Source: Pseudomonadota bacterium
Lineage (GTDB): Bacteria; Pseudomonadota; Gammaproteobacteria; Xanthomonadales; Rhodanobacteraceae
Reading direction: 5' to 3'
DNA length: 53,846 nt
Assembly: GCA_018241365.1 (NCBI GenBank)
Contig: JAFEDX010000003.1
Coordinates: 1 to 53,846, forward strand
The translations under genes were made by a program, and so were the position numbers. Numbering within the stretch: the stretch's first letter is position 1; the number at the start of each line of letters is the position of its first letter. The notes under the pieces were generated by a model. That model was not told the origin of the DNA and made no database searches. It was given only the letters and a program-made list of their open reading frames with translations. Positions 9,239 to 18,584 of the stretch are shown here, in pieces.

Positions 9239-9307
9239 GAGCCTGCGCGCAGGCGACTCGGGGTCGTGTAGCGCCGAGCACAGGATCTCGACCACGGTCG
9301 CTCCTAC
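9235..9307. repeat. GTAG-headed REP doublet spanning the greB/rimO convergent stops
   Basis: The element is bounded by inverted GTAGGAGC (9235-9242) and GCTCCTAC (9300-9307), with an inner GCCTGCGCGCAGGC palindrome. REP elements starting GTAG and linked to RAYT transposases are known in Stenotrophomonas and relatives. The TAG stop codons of both flanking genes (9236-9238 plus, 9304-9306 minus) lie inside the two termini. Confidence 0.75.
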
Positions 9308-10656
9308 AAAGAAGCCATCGCTTCCAGATCGTGCGCACCTGCACCGGTCACGCGCACCTCGACGAACTGGCCGGGCTTCAGCCTCTGGCCGTCCACAACG
9401 CGCACCACGCCGTCGATTTCCGGTGCGTCGGCCATCGAACGCGCGACGGCGCCGTTGGCATTCACTTCGTCCACCAGTACCGTCAACGTGCGGCCGATCT
9501 TTCGCTGCAGCTTCGCGGCGGAAATCTCCGCCTGCACCTGCATGAAGCGTTCGAGCCGGTCTTCCTTCAATTCTTCCGGCACCGGATCGGGCAGGTTGTT
9601 GGCCTTGGCGCCGCCGACCGGTGAATACGCGAACGCGCCCACGCGGTCGAGCTGTGCCTCGCGCAGGAAGGCCAGCAACTCTTCGAACTCGGCATCGGTT
9701 TCACCGGGAAAGCCGACAATGAACGTGCTGCGGATGGTGAGATCCGGGCACACCTTGCGCCAGGCATGGATGCGTTCCAGCGTTTTTTCCGCATGTGCGG
9801 GTCGCTTCATCAATTTCAGGATCCGCGGCGAGGCGTGCTGGAACGGAATATCGAGATACGGCAGGATCTTCCCCTCCGCCATCAGCGGAATCACATCGTC
9901 GACGTGCGGGTACGGATACACGTAGTGCAGCCGCACCCACGCGCCAAGCTCGCCCAAGCCCCGGCACAGGTCGGTCATGCGCGTCTGGTATGCGTGGCCG
10001 CGCCATGTGCGTTCCGCGTATTTCAAGTCCACGCCGTAGGCGCTGGTGTCCTGTGAAATCACCAGCAGCTCCTTGACGCCTGATCGCACCAGTTTCTCGG
10101 CTTCGACCAGCACCTCGTCGATCGGTCGCGAAACAAGACTGCCGCGCATCGACGGGATGATGCAGAACGTGCAGCGATGGTTGCAGCCCTCGGAAATCTT
10201 CAGGTACGCGTAGTGCTTCGGCGTCAGCTTGATGCCGACATTATTGTCTTTTTTCGCGTCGCCAAGGCGACGCTTGGGCACCAGGTCAACGAACGGATCG
10301 TGCGGCTTCGGCAGCGCCTTGTGTACCGCCTCCATTACGCTGGCGTAGTCCTGCGGACCGGTGATCGCCAGCACGTCCGGATACGCCTCGCGGATCAGCG
10401 CGTCGCGCTTGCCAAGGCAGCCGGTGACGATGACCTTGCCGTTCTCGTGCAGCGCCTCGCCGATGGCATCCAGCGACTCCTGCACCGCCGCGTCGATGAA
10501 ACCGCAGGTGTTGACGATCACCGCGTTGGCCTTGTCGTAGCGCGGCACGATGCCGTAACCCTCGGCCTTCAACTGGGTGAGGATGCGCTCGGAATCGACC
10601 AGCGCCTTGGGACAACCGAGGCTGACGAAACCTATTTTCGGGGCAATCGCTGGCAT
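9304..10656 (-). CDS. rimO: Ribosomal protein uS12 (RpsL) methylthiotransferase RimO
   Basis: About 450 residues from ATG 10656; a frame to 10689 adds 11 unlikely residues. RimO adds a methylthio group to the conserved aspartate of ribosomal protein S12 using S-adenosylmethionine and two [4Fe-4S] clusters. The N-terminal MTTase domain carries Cys15, Cys51 and Cys80 ([23 protein letters not shown]). The radical-SAM cluster motif is CNHRCTFC (158-165). A C-terminal TRAM domain (about 375-445) binds substrate. The [12 protein letters not shown] signature separates RimO from MiaB. It converges on greB and is divergent from a membrane TPR gene. Confidence 0.95.
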   Translation of the reverse strand: MPAIAPKIGFVSLGCPKALVDSERILTQLKAEGYGIVPRYDKANAVIVNTCGFIDAAVQESLDAIGEALHENGKVIVTGCLGKRDALIREAYPDVLAITGPQDYASVMEAVHKALPKPHDPFVDLVPKRRLGDAKKDNNVGIKLTPKHYAYLKISEGCNHRCTFCIIPSMRGSLVSRPIDEVLVEAEKLVRSGVKELLVISQDTSAYGVDLKYAERTWRGHAYQTRMTDLCRGLGELGAWVRLHYVYPYPHVDDVIPLMAEGKILPYLDIPFQHASPRILKLMKRPAHAEKTLERIHAWRKVCPDLTIRSTFIVGFPGETDAEFEELLAFLREAQLDRVGAFAYSPVGGAKANNLPDPVPEELKEDRLERFMQVQAEISAAKLQRKIGRTLTVLVDEVNANGAVARSMADAPEIDGVVRVVDGQRLKPGQFVEVRVTGAGAHDLEAMASL

Positions 10657-10763
10657 GGAGGACGTGGTTCCGGCAAGACAGCCTGTCATTGTATTGGCCG
10701 CTTGCGCCGACGTACCGTCGGGTTGAAACTATCCCTGAAGGAAGCCGGCCTGGCCCGGCGGAG

Positions 10764-12557
10764 ATGCTGGTGGCAACGAACCGTCCGGCTTTTCTCTCGG
10801 AACTCAGGCGCCGCAACGTTCTGCGTGCGGTGGTGCTGTATGCGGGCGCCACCTGGGCACTGGCGCAGGGCATTTCACAACTGACCCCTGCGATCGGACT
10901 TCCAGACCCCGCGACACGCTGGTTCCTGATCGTCGCCGTGATCGGCTTTCCATTCTGGGTCGCCTTCGCCTGGTTCTACGAATTCACGCCGCAGGGAATC
11001 AAGCGTGAAAGCGAGGTCCCGCCCGGCGAGTCGACCACGCATCGCACCGCCCGCAAACTGGATCTCGCCATCATGGGCGTCCTCGCGATCGCCGTGGTGC
11101 TGCTCGCCTCGGGCTACTTCATTCGCCGGCAACCCATCACCATCGGCCCGCGCGGCAATGGGCACGCTGCATTCGACCCACCGAAGGATTCGCTGGTGGT
11201 GCTGCCGTTCCGGAATCTCAGCGGTGATCCGAAACAGCAATACTTCAGCGACGGCATCACCGAGGAGCTTACGGGCGCGCTGGGCCAGAATCCCGCGCTG
11301 CAGGTGATCGCCTGGGGTACCGCCGCGACCTTTCGCGACACCGCGCAATCCGCATCCGACATCGGACAACGCCTGAACGTCGCCAACGTCCTGCACGGCA
11401 GCATCCTGCGGGACGGCAACGACGTGCGGATCACGGCGGAACTGGTCAACACGGTGACCGGCTACGAACTGTGGTCGGCACATTACGACGGCACGTTCAA
11501 GGACATCTTCAAGGTGCAGGACCAGGTCTCGGAAGCCATCGCGCACGCGTTGCAAGTCAGGTTCGCGAAACCGGATCAGCCTGCGAACGAAACCGGCAGT
11601 CCCGAAGCCCACGATCTTGTCCTGAAGGGCAAGGAGCTTCTGAACCGATTCGACGCCGGCAGCCTCGTGCAAGCGAAGGCGGATTTCGAGAAAGCCATCG
11701 CGATCGATCCGGAATACGCCGGCGCCCACGCGATGCTCGCCGACGCGATCCTGGCGATGACCCAGCGCGCCGATCTGCCGCTCGATTCCGCCCTGCCCCG
11801 GATCCGCGCGGAAGCGGACAGGGCACTCACGCTTGACCCGCGCAACAGCGACGTCTGGGTCACGCTGGGCATGGCGGACTCCAACACCAGCCCCCCCGAT
11901 GTGGCCAGGGCACGAGCGGAATTGCAGAAGGCGCTGGAGCTCAATCCAAGCAATTCCGCAGCCCATACCGATTACAGCAACATCCTGCCTCTGCGAAAAG
12001 CCTTGCTGGAGGTGCAGGAAGCCACGCTGCTCAGTCCCGATGACCAGGCCGCATGGAACAACCTGGTCACGGATGCCCAGGATGTGGGCGACTGGAAGCT
12101 GGAAATCCAGGGTGCGGAAACCCGTTTGAAGCTCGATCCGGCGAACGCGGACAGCGCTTTCGCCCTCGCATTCGCGCGTCAACAATTGCATCAATACGAC
12201 CAGATGGTGGCTGCATTCGACCGCGTGCGTCCGTCCAATCCCCTCGACGCGCAGCAGATCGACGCCGGCAGGCTGGTCTATCGCTCGCTGGTGGACCCGG
12301 CAATTCGCACGCGTGCACTTGCGGCAATCAGGCAACTTGCCGCGCACCAATCCAATCAGGACGTGGCAGGCAATCTCCTGCAGCTGTATCTCGCCCTCGG
12401 CGAGACCGAACCGGCGCAGCAATTGCTGGAAGTTTCCTGTCCAACCGACCCTGTCGGCTGCAGCGATCTGGCGGTCAACCCGATGTACCAATCGCTGCGC
12501 GGAAACCTGCGCTTCCAGAAGTTGGAGAAGAAATACAATACAACCACCGTCGACTGA
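10764..12557 (+). CDS. Membrane-anchored FlgO-like/TPR protein
   Basis: About 597 residues from ATG 10764, preceded closely by CGGCGGAG; an upstream ATG at 10689 gives an unconvincing N-terminus, so the start is uncertain. The N-terminus is a short basic segment (FLSELRRRNVLRAVVLYAG) with hydrophobic helices at about 20-40, 50-70 and 110-130. A domain starting SLVVLPFRNLSGDPKQQYFSDGITEEL, a FlgO-like fold common in these proteins, precedes TPR units (FEKAIAIDPEYAGAHAMLAD and similar). It has the same architecture as 50216-52264 and as the sensor part of the giant regulator, but lacks a winged helix. Proteins of this type are annotated as adenylate-cyclase-like or TPR proteins of unknown role; signalling is likely but unproven. 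Confidence 0.8.
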   Translation: MLVATNRPAFLSELRRRNVLRAVVLYAGATWALAQGISQLTPAIGLPDPATRWFLIVAVIGFPFWVAFAWFYEFTPQGIKRESEVPPGESTTHRTARKLDLAIMGVLAIAVVLLASGYFIRRQPITIGPRGNGHAAFDPPKDSLVVLPFRNLSGDPKQQYFSDGITEELTGALGQNPALQVIAWGTAATFRDTAQSASDIGQRLNVANVLHGSILRDGNDVRITAELVNTVTGYELWSAHYDGTFKDIFKVQDQVSEAIAHALQVRFAKPDQPANETGSPEAHDLVLKGKELLNRFDAGSLVQAKADFEKAIAIDPEYAGAHAMLADAILAMTQRADLPLDSALPRIRAEADRALTLDPRNSDVWVTLGMADSNTSPPDVARARAELQKALELNPSNSAAHTDYSNILPLRKALLEVQEATLLSPDDQAAWNNLVTDAQDVGDWKLEIQGAETRLKLDPANADSAFALAFARQQLHQYDQMVAAFDRVRPSNPLDAQQIDAGRLVYRSLVDPAIRTRALAAIRQLAAHQSNQDVAGNLLQLYLALGETEPAQQLLEVSCPTDPVGCSDLAVNPMYQSLRGNLRFQKLEKKYNTTTVD

Positions 12558-12619
12558 TGTGCCGCCCGAATCGCGTCCGGTAGTACGCTGACGCGATTGC
12601 AGCTGAAGGAGAATCCGCC

Positions 12620-13297
12620 ATGGGCCAACGCATCAACCTCAACACCGCCGGCACGCATTGCATCGGCGCCTACCTCGCCAAACCGTCCGGCAAGCCCAAG
12701 GGCGGCATCGTAGTGGTGCAGGAAATCTTCGGCGTCACCGCGCACATCCGCGCCGTCGCCGACGGTTTCGCCAAACACGGCTACACCGCGATCGCGCCGG
12801 CGTTCTTCGATTTCGTCGAAAACGACGTGGAACTCGCCTACGACGACGCCGGCATGCACAAGGGCGTTGCCCTCGTCGGCGAACTGGGCATGGACCGCGC
12901 GCTCGAAGCCGTCGCCAGCGCAGCGGATTCGATCAATTCCTCCGGAAAAATCGGCGTAGTCGGCTATTGTTGGGGCGGAACTGTCGCCTTGCTTGCCGCG
13001 CAACGCCTCGGCCTGCCGGCGGTGAGTTATTACGGCGCGCGCAACCTTGCCTTTCTCGACCAGCCGCTCGAAGCGCCGGTGATGTTCCACTTCGGCGCCA
13101 GGGACCGTTCGATCACGGCAGAGGCGGTGCAGAAGCATCGCGAGGCGTATCCCGATGCGCCGACATACGTGTACGACAAGGCCGGACACGCCTTCAACCG
13201 CGACGTCGATCCGACCCACTACGACCCGGTCGGCGCACCGCTGGCGCTCGAACGCACGCTGGCGTTCTTCGACAAGCATCTGGCGCACGCTGCATGA
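12620..13297 (+). CDS. Dienelactone hydrolase family protein
   Basis: A 225-residue alpha/beta hydrolase with the dienelactone hydrolase triad: Cys117 in GYCWGG, Asp162 in GARDRS and His190 in AGHAFNRD. Glu35 in VVVQEIFG matches the glutamate that keeps the cysteine in check. Family members open lactones or cleave small esters; the substrate here is not evident. AAGGAG lies at good spacing before ATG 12620. Its stop overlaps the HIT gene start (ATGA), which makes it the first gene of the run leading into the pyroglutamate genes. I see no chemical reason to link it to that pathway, so it may be a passenger. Confidence 0.9.
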   Translation: MGQRINLNTAGTHCIGAYLAKPSGKPKGGIVVVQEIFGVTAHIRAVADGFAKHGYTAIAPAFFDFVENDVELAYDDAGMHKGVALVGELGMDRALEAVASAADSINSSGKIGVVGYCWGGTVALLAAQRLGLPAVSYYGARNLAFLDQPLEAPVMFHFGARDRSITAEAVQKHREAYPDAPTYVYDKAGHAFNRDVDPTHYDPVGAPLALERTLAFFDKHLAHAA

Positions 13298-13755
13298 CTG
13301 TCGATCAGGAAGCGCAGTTCGAACTCGATTCCAGGTTGGCCAAGGACACGGTATTCGTGGCGAACTGGAACCTGTGCGAAGTGAGGCTCATGGACGATGC
13401 GCAGTTCCCGTGGCTGGTGCTGGTGCCGCGCCGCGCCGGCGTGTCCGAACTGGATGACCTGAACGAAAATGACCGTACGCGGCTGATGCACGAAATCCAG
13501 CGCGCGATGAAGACACTGCGCGCGGTAGCCGATTGCGACAAGCTCAATGTCGGCGCGCTCGGCAACATCGTGCGGCAATTGCACGTGCACGTGGTGGCGC
13601 GTCGCAGGGACGATCCGGGGTGGCCGGGGCCAGTGTGGGGACACGGCCCCGCCCATCACTACCTGCCGGAGGCGCGCGACAAGCTGGTCGTGGCGTTGCG
13701 CAGGGAAGGCCTCGACTACGCGGAAGACTTCACACGTCATGCGGGTGAAGCGTGA
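13294..13755 (+). CDS. HIT-family (histidine triad) hydrolase
   Basis: A 153-residue protein with a C-terminal HIT signature [14 protein letters not shown] (about 103-116), the nucleotide-binding and catalytic loop of histidine triad proteins. HIT proteins hydrolyse or transfer nucleoside monophosphates. The motif has the two-histidine LHVHVVAR form common in this gammaproteobacterial subgroup rather than a full HxHxH. The start overlaps the previous stop (ATGA), and its own end overlaps the start of pxpB (GTGA-type overlap near 13752). Substrate unknown. Confidence 0.85.
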   Translation: MTVDQEAQFELDSRLAKDTVFVANWNLCEVRLMDDAQFPWLVLVPRRAGVSELDDLNENDRTRLMHEIQRAMKTLRAVADCDKLNVGALGNIVRQLHVHVVARRRDDPGWPGPVWGHGPAHHYLPEARDKLVVALRREGLDYAEDFTRHAGEA

Positions 13756-14513
13756 CGAATGGGTTCGTGATCGAGCCGCTGTCCGAAGACGCGCTGCTGC
13801 TGCGCTTCGGTGACTCGATCGATCCTGCGGTCAATGCGCGCGTGCACGCGGCGGCACGCGCGCTGCGCGACGCGGCGTTGCCGGGCGTCGCCGACATCGC
13901 GCCTGCGTATGCAAGCCTGCTGGCGCGCTTCGATCTCTCCGTCTGGAGCGACGCCGCCGACAGCGCACCGTTCGCACGCATCAGTGCGCGGCTCGTGGCG
14001 CTGGTCGGAAGCATCGCACCTTCCGAACCCTCACCCCTGCCCCTCTCCCGAGGGGAGAGGGGTTCACGGGGGACCGGAGGCCTTTCGCCCGTGATCGACC
14101 TGCCCGTTTGCTACTCCGGCGAATTCGCCCCCGACCTCGCTACCGTCGCCGCACATGCGGGTTTGTCGTCGGACGAAGTCGTCGCGCGTCACACCGCCGC
14201 CGAATACACCGTCGCGATGCTGGGCTTTGCGCCGGGCTTCCCTTACCTGCTCGGACTGGACAAGAGCCTGCACATGCCGCGCCGCGCCAGCCCGCGAACC
14301 CGGGTGCCTGCGGGTTCGGTGGCGATCGGCGGCGCACAGACCGGCATCTACCCCGGTGAACTGCCGGGCGGCTGGCACCTGATCGGGCGCACACCGCGCG
14401 CCTTGTTCGATCCGCAGCGCGATCCGCCTGCACTGCTTGCGCCCGGTGATCGGGTGCGGTTTCAAGCGATCGATGCAGATGAGTTCGCGCGACTTGCGGA
14501 GCGCAACGCGTGA
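13752..14513 (+). CDS. pxpB: 5-oxoprolinase subunit B (KipI family)
   Basis: A 253-residue protein of the KipI/PxpB family. With PxpC and PxpA it hydrolyses 5-oxoproline (pyroglutamate) to glutamate with ATP. The family core is clear: [12 protein letters not shown], the [12 protein letters not shown] motif, and [16 protein letters not shown] with [11 protein letters not shown] near the C-terminus. It begins with GTG overlapping the HIT stop and ends overlapping the pxpC start. Odd: residues about 92-112 ([17 protein letters not shown]) are encoded by a palindromic repeat inserted in frame in the linker between the N-terminal domain and the core. Confidence 0.92.
   Translation: MTNGFVIEPLSEDALLLRFGDSIDPAVNARVHAAARALRDAALPGVADIAPAYASLLARFDLSVWSDAADSAPFARISARLVALVGSIAPSEPSPLPLSRGERGSRGTGGLSPVIDLPVCYSGEFAPDLATVAAHAGLSSDEVVARHTAAEYTVAMLGFAPGFPYLLGLDKSLHMPRRASPRTRVPAGSVAIGGAQTGIYPGELPGGWHLIGRTPRALFDPQRDPPALLAPGDRVRFQAIDADEFARLAERNA
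14027..14080. repeat. Palindromic repeat inside pxpB
   Basis: The segment holds a perfect 10-bp stem, CCCCTCTCCC (14040-14049) / GGGAGAGGGG (14053-14062), preceded by CCCTCACCCC. The same organisation (ACCCTCACCC, then CTCTCCC and GGGAGAGGGG) occurs in the intergenic element at 29189-29330, so this looks like one half of that MITE-like family. It is read in frame as part of PxpB. Confidence 0.75.
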
Positions 14514-15472
14514 GTATCGAAATAGTCAAACCCGGCCTGCTGACGACCTTGCAGGACCGCGGACGCGCCGGCTTCGCGCACCTCGGCGTCGGGCGCAGCG
14601 GCGCCTTCGACACGTTGGCGCTGCGCATCGCCAACGCGCTGTGCGGCAATCCGGCCAACGCCTGTGGACTGGAAATCACCCTCCTCGGCCCGACCCTGCA
14701 CTTTCACGCAGCCGCGTGGATCGCCGTGACCGGCGCACCGCTGCCCGTTCGCATCGACGGCCGCGAGCAACCGGCATGGGCACCCGTATCGGTACCCGCG
14801 GGCGCCACGCTCACGCTCGGCGCAATGCGTTCGGGATGCCGCAGCTACCTTGCCGTGCACGGCGGATTCGACGTGGAATACGTACTCGGCAGCCGCAGTC
14901 TGGACGTCAACGCCGCGCTCGGGCCCCGGCCCGCACGACCACTGAGGGCCGGCGACACCCTGCCCGTGGCCGCTGGACACAGGCGGCTTGCGGCCACGCC
15001 GGGCTGGTGGCTGGATGCGCGCCCATGGTTCGACGGCGATGCCGTCCGTAGCCTGCGACTGTTGCCCGGAAGTCAGCTCGAACATCTCACCGAAACAGCG
15101 CGCAACGCACTGTTTTCGCAAACATTCAAAGTGCAATCCGACTCGAACCGCACGGGCCTGCGTCTGTCCGGCCCCAAACTGGAATTCGATGCCCCCATCG
15201 AGATGGTCAGCGAAGGTTGCGTACCGGGCCTGCTGCAACTGCCGCCGTCCGGACAACCGATCGTGTTAGGTCCGGAAGGCCCGGTCAGCGGGGGCTACCC
15301 TCGCCTCGGCCAGGTCGTGGCGGCGGACATCCCGCGTCTCGCGCAACTCCGGCCGGGCGATGCGCTACGCTTCGCGCCTTGCGCGTTCGACGCGGCGCTG
15401 GCGGCATGGCGCAAGCGCGAACACGCCCTCGCGCGGCTGGAAGCCGCCATTGCCAAGCGGCTCAAGGCATGA
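14510..15472 (+). CDS. pxpC: 5-oxoprolinase subunit C (KipA family)
   Basis: A 320-residue protein of the KipA/PxpC (biotin-dependent carboxylase-like) family. The N-terminal signature is [30 protein letters not shown]; later marks are LAVHGGFDV and the C-terminal [17 protein letters not shown] with GYPRLGQV. It pairs with PxpB to activate 5-oxoproline with ATP before PxpA completes hydrolysis. The start codon is GTG at 14510, overlapping the pxpB stop by four bases. The stop overlaps the pxpA start (ATGA). Confidence 0.94.
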   Translation: MSIEIVKPGLLTTLQDRGRAGFAHLGVGRSGAFDTLALRIANALCGNPANACGLEITLLGPTLHFHAAAWIAVTGAPLPVRIDGREQPAWAPVSVPAGATLTLGAMRSGCRSYLAVHGGFDVEYVLGSRSLDVNAALGPRPARPLRAGDTLPVAAGHRRLAATPGWWLDARPWFDGDAVRSLRLLPGSQLEHLTETARNALFSQTFKVQSDSNRTGLRLSGPKLEFDAPIEMVSEGCVPGLLQLPPSGQPIVLGPEGPVSGGYPRLGQVVAADIPRLAQLRPGDALRFAPCAFDAALAAWRKREHALARLEAAIAKRLKA

Positions 15473-16236
15473 ATCGCATCGACCTCAACGCGGATATCGG
15501 TGAATCGTTCGGCGCCTGGAAGATGGGCGACGACGCCGGCGTGATGCCCTGGATCAGTTCGGCCAACATCGCCTGCGGCTTCCACGCCGGCGATCCCTCG
15601 ATCATGCGCACGACGATCCTGTCGTGCGTGCAACACGGCGTCGCGATCGGCGCGCACCCTTCCCTGCCCGACCTGCAGGGCTTCGGTCGACGCGAGATGA
15701 AGATTGCGCCCGACGAGGTGTACGTGCAGACGCTCTACCAGATCGGCGCGCTGCACGCGCTCACCCACGCCGCCGGCACGCAACTGCACCACGTCAAGCC
15801 GCACGGCGCGCTGTACAACATGGCGGCGCGCGATCGCGCGCTGGCCGAGGCCATCGCCCGTGCGGTGCGCGATTTCAATCCACGGCTGATCCTGGTCGGC
15901 CTTGCGCGAGGCGCGCTGGTCGATGCCGGACGCGATGCCGGTCTTGCGGTGCAGCGTGAAGGCTTTTGCGATCGCCGTTACCAGCCTGACGGCTCGCTGA
16001 CGCCGCGCGCGCGGGCTGGCGCGGTGATCGAGGACATCGACCTCGCGGTCGCGCAGGCCGTCTCGATCGCGACGCGCGGCGAAGCCGTGGCGGACAACGG
16101 CACGACGATACGCATCGAAGCCGACACCCTGTGCGTGCACGGCGACCGCGCCAACGCGGCGGCCTTCGCCGAACGCCTGCACCACGCGCTGGAACAGGCG
16201 GGTCTGCACATCGCTGCCACGGGACACGCGGCGTGA
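15469..16236 (+). CDS. pxpA: 5-oxoprolinase subunit A (LamB/YcsF family)
   Basis: A 255-residue LamB/YcsF protein. Signatures are IDLNADIGESFGAWKMGDD at the N-terminus, SANIACGFHAGDP, GAHPSLPDLQGFGRREM and VKPHGALYN, containing the conserved histidines and acidic residues of the active site. It completes opening of the pyroglutamate ring to give glutamate. ATG 15469 overlaps the pxpC stop; a longer in-frame extension upstream reads through pxpC and is rejected. It is followed directly by the DUF969 gene. Confidence 0.95.
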   Translation: MNRIDLNADIGESFGAWKMGDDAGVMPWISSANIACGFHAGDPSIMRTTILSCVQHGVAIGAHPSLPDLQGFGRREMKIAPDEVYVQTLYQIGALHALTHAAGTQLHHVKPHGALYNMAARDRALAEAIARAVRDFNPRLILVGLARGALVDAGRDAGLAVQREGFCDRRYQPDGSLTPRARAGAVIEDIDLAVAQAVSIATRGEAVADNGTTIRIEADTLCVHGDRANAAAFAERLHHALEQAGLHIAATGHAA

Positions 16237-16940
16237 TGCACTGGCTGCCGTTGCTCGGCGTCGCGGTGGTCGTGATCGGCTTCGCGCTGCGCTTCAACCC
16301 GGTGCCTGTGGTCGTCGCGGCAGGGATCGCCAGCGGACTCGCCGCGGGCAAGTCCATCGGCGAAATCCTGGCGCTGCTCGGTCAGAGTTTCGTGTCCGAG
16401 CGTGCCTTGCTGCTGTTCGTGCTGACCTTGCCCGCGATCGGCGTGCTGGAACGTGCCGGCTTGCGCGAACACGCGCGCAACTGGATTTCGACCCTGCGCG
16501 GACTGACCCTGTCGCGCCTGTTGATCGCCTACCTCGGCCTGCGCCAGATCCTGTCGATGCTGGGCCTCACCAACGTCGCGGGACAGGCGCAGACGGTGCG
16601 CCCGCTGCTGGCGCCCATGGCCGAAGCCGCCGCCGAACAACGCGGCCAACCGCTGAGCCGGGATGAGCGCAACGATGTGCGCGCCTTCAGCGCCGCCACC
16701 GACAACATCGGGCTGTTCTTCGGCGAGGACGTGTTCATCGCGCTGGGCGCGGTGCTGCTGATCCAGGGTTTCTACTCCCAGCACGGCATCGAACTGGAGC
16801 CGCTGCACATCGCGCTGTGGGCGCTGCCGACCGCGATCGCCGCGTTCGTGATCCACGCGGTCCGCACGGTGCTGTTCGGCAGGCGGCTGGCGCGCGGTCG
16901 CGGCAAGCCGGCAACCGAAACCACGCAAGCTGCCGACTGA
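16236..16940 (+). CDS. DUF969 membrane protein, candidate pyroglutamate permease component
   Basis: A 234-residue membrane protein with about six hydrophobic segments (near 1-20, 23-40, 55-75, 90-115, 165-180 and 190-215). It matches the DUF969 family, which is regularly found next to DUF979 and pxp genes. ATG 16236 is chosen; a GTG one codon earlier (16233) overlaps the pxpA stop and is equally possible. Its role as one half of a two-protein transporter for 5-oxoproline or a related acid is inferred from gene order only. Confidence 0.85.
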   Translation: MHWLPLLGVAVVVIGFALRFNPVPVVVAAGIASGLAAGKSIGEILALLGQSFVSERALLLFVLTLPAIGVLERAGLREHARNWISTLRGLTLSRLLIAYLGLRQILSMLGLTNVAGQAQTVRPLLAPMAEAAAEQRGQPLSRDERNDVRAFSAATDNIGLFFGEDVFIALGAVLLIQGFYSQHGIELEPLHIALWALPTAIAAFVIHAVRTVLFGRRLARGRGKPATETTQAAD

Positions 16941-16941
16941 C

Positions 16942-17910
16942 ATGCTCAAGATCGAGCACGCCTACTGGCTGATCGCGCTGTTCCTCGCCGGCGCCGCGTG
17001 GCTGAACCTGCGCGACCGCCGCTGGTCGCATGCGGCGTTCTGGCTGGTGCTGGCGGTATTGATCGGCGGCGGGAAATACGTGCTCGCCGCCAGCGCTGTA
17101 CATCACGAGCTGCCGGCGCAACTCGCGGGCATAGGCGTGATCGCGCTGGCCGCGCTGTCGCCCCGGATGCGGCGCGGTCATCTCGTCGAACGCGATGAAG
17201 CGGCACGCATGGCCGACGCACAACGCCTGGGTCACCGCCTGTTCGGCCCGGCCGTCTTGATCCCTCTGGTGACGCTGCTGGTCGCCTTGTTCGGTGGCTG
17301 GGTTGCCTTCGGCGACTGGCGCCTGTTCGACCCGACCCGCATGACCCTGACCGGGCTTGCGCTGGCGTGCGTGATCGCCTTGATCGCGGCACTGTGGGTA
17401 ACGCGCGCGCGACCGGCTGCGGGTTTGGCCGAAGGCCGCCGCCTGCTGGACACGCTGGGCTGGGCCGCGCTGCTGCCGCTGACGCTGGCGGCGCTCGGCG
17501 GCGTGTTTGCGGCAACCGGCGTCGGCAGCGCGGTGTCGGATCTGGTACGCATGCTCATCCCGGTCAACAGCGCGCTGGCCTGCGTCATCGCGTATGGACT
17601 CGGGATGGTGCTGTTCACGGTGATCATGGGCAACGCCTTCGCGGCGTTCCCGGTCCTGACCGCTGGCGTCGGCCTGCCGTTGCTGATCCAGATGCACGGG
17701 GCCAACCCTGCGATCCTGGGCTCGCTCGGCATGCTGACCGGCTATTGCGGCACGCTGTTCACGCCGATGGCGGCCAACTTCAACATCGTGCCGGTTGCGT
17801 TGCTGGAGCTGCCCGGCCAGAACGACGTGATCCGCGCGCAATGGAAGACCGGCGCCGCGCTGCTCGTCGTAAACTTGGCGCTGATGTATTTCCTGGTATT
17901 CCGCTTTTGA
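16942..17910 (+). CDS. DUF979 membrane protein, partner of DUF969
   Basis: A 322-residue polytopic protein with about nine hydrophobic segments. The C-terminal part (MGNAFAAFPVLTAGVGLPLL, GMLTGYCGTLFTPMAANFN) is the well-conserved signature of DUF979. It starts 1 base after the DUF969 stop, so the pair is co-translated in practice. Together they resemble a split permease. Position between pxpA and pcp supports a role in moving pyroglutamate or pyroglutamyl peptides across the inner membrane, but no experiment is implied. Confidence 0.87.
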   Translation: MLKIEHAYWLIALFLAGAAWLNLRDRRWSHAAFWLVLAVLIGGGKYVLAASAVHHELPAQLAGIGVIALAALSPRMRRGHLVERDEAARMADAQRLGHRLFGPAVLIPLVTLLVALFGGWVAFGDWRLFDPTRMTLTGLALACVIALIAALWVTRARPAAGLAEGRRLLDTLGWAALLPLTLAALGGVFAATGVGSAVSDLVRMLIPVNSALACVIAYGLGMVLFTVIMGNAFAAFPVLTAGVGLPLLIQMHGANPAILGSLGMLTGYCGTLFTPMAANFNIVPVALLELPGQNDVIRAQWKTGAALLVVNLALMYFLVFRF

Positions 17911-17915
17911 ACAGG

Positions 17916-18572
17916 GTGACGCGCTGCAACGGATCCACCGTGCTGCTGACCGGCTTTGCGCCGTTCGGCGGCGAGGCCGTGAACCCGTCGTGGCAGGCGG
18001 TACGCGCGCTGGACGGTATGGTCATCGAGGGACATCGCGTGATCGCGGTGGAGTTGCCTTGCGAATTCGATGCCGCCCTGCCCGCCCTGTGGCATGCCTT
18101 GCGCGAACACGAACCGCGCGTGGCAATCGCGGTGGGACTGGCCGGCGGGCGTGAAGGCCTGTCGCTGGAACGCGTGGCGATCAACCTGATCGACGCGCGC
18201 ATTCCCGACAATGCCGGCGCGCAACCGGTGGACGTGCCGGTGCTGCGCGGTGGCGCCGCGGCATTCTTCGCGACCCTGCCGATCAAGACCGCCCTGCTCG
18301 AGCTGCAACAAGCAGGCATCGCCGCGCACATCTCGCAGACGGCGGGCACCTACGTGTGCAACCAGGTGTTCTATGCGCTGATGCACGCGCTGCGGCGCCA
18401 GCGCCACACCCGCGCGGGCTTCGTGCACGTGCCATGGTCGCCCGAGCAGGCCATCGTCCACGCGCAACCCGGCATGCCGATCGACGAGGTGCGGCGTGCG
18501 CTGGAAATCATCGTGCGCGCCGCGCTCACTTCCCGTAGCGACGCGCGAATCGCGGCAGGCCGCGAATCCTGA
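17916..18572 (+). CDS. pcp: Pyroglutamyl-peptidase I (pyrrolidone-carboxylate peptidase)
   Basis: A C15-family cysteine peptidase that removes N-terminal pyroglutamate from peptides. The N-terminal signature is LLTGFAPFGGE. The triad is Glu85 (SLERVAINL), Cys148 (AGTYVCNQVFY) and His171 (GFVHVPW), numbered from GTG 17916. The start is uncertain: TTG 17907, GTG 17916 and GTG 17940 are all in frame, and none has a strong ribosome site (AGG lies just before 17916). It is the last gene of the pyroglutamate run; its product feeds PxpABC. Confidence 0.92.
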   Translation: MTRCNGSTVLLTGFAPFGGEAVNPSWQAVRALDGMVIEGHRVIAVELPCEFDAALPALWHALREHEPRVAIAVGLAGGREGLSLERVAINLIDARIPDNAGAQPVDVPVLRGGAAAFFATLPIKTALLELQQAGIAAHISQTAGTYVCNQVFYALMHALRRQRHTRAGFVHVPWSPEQAIVHAQPGMPIDEVRRALEIIVRAALTSRSDARIAAGRES

Positions 18573-18584
18573 AACGCGCGGCGG

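Noticed and set aside
10875-12491. 538-codon open frame on the minus strand
   Set aside because: Antisense of the TPR gene at 10764; no motif or ribosome site.
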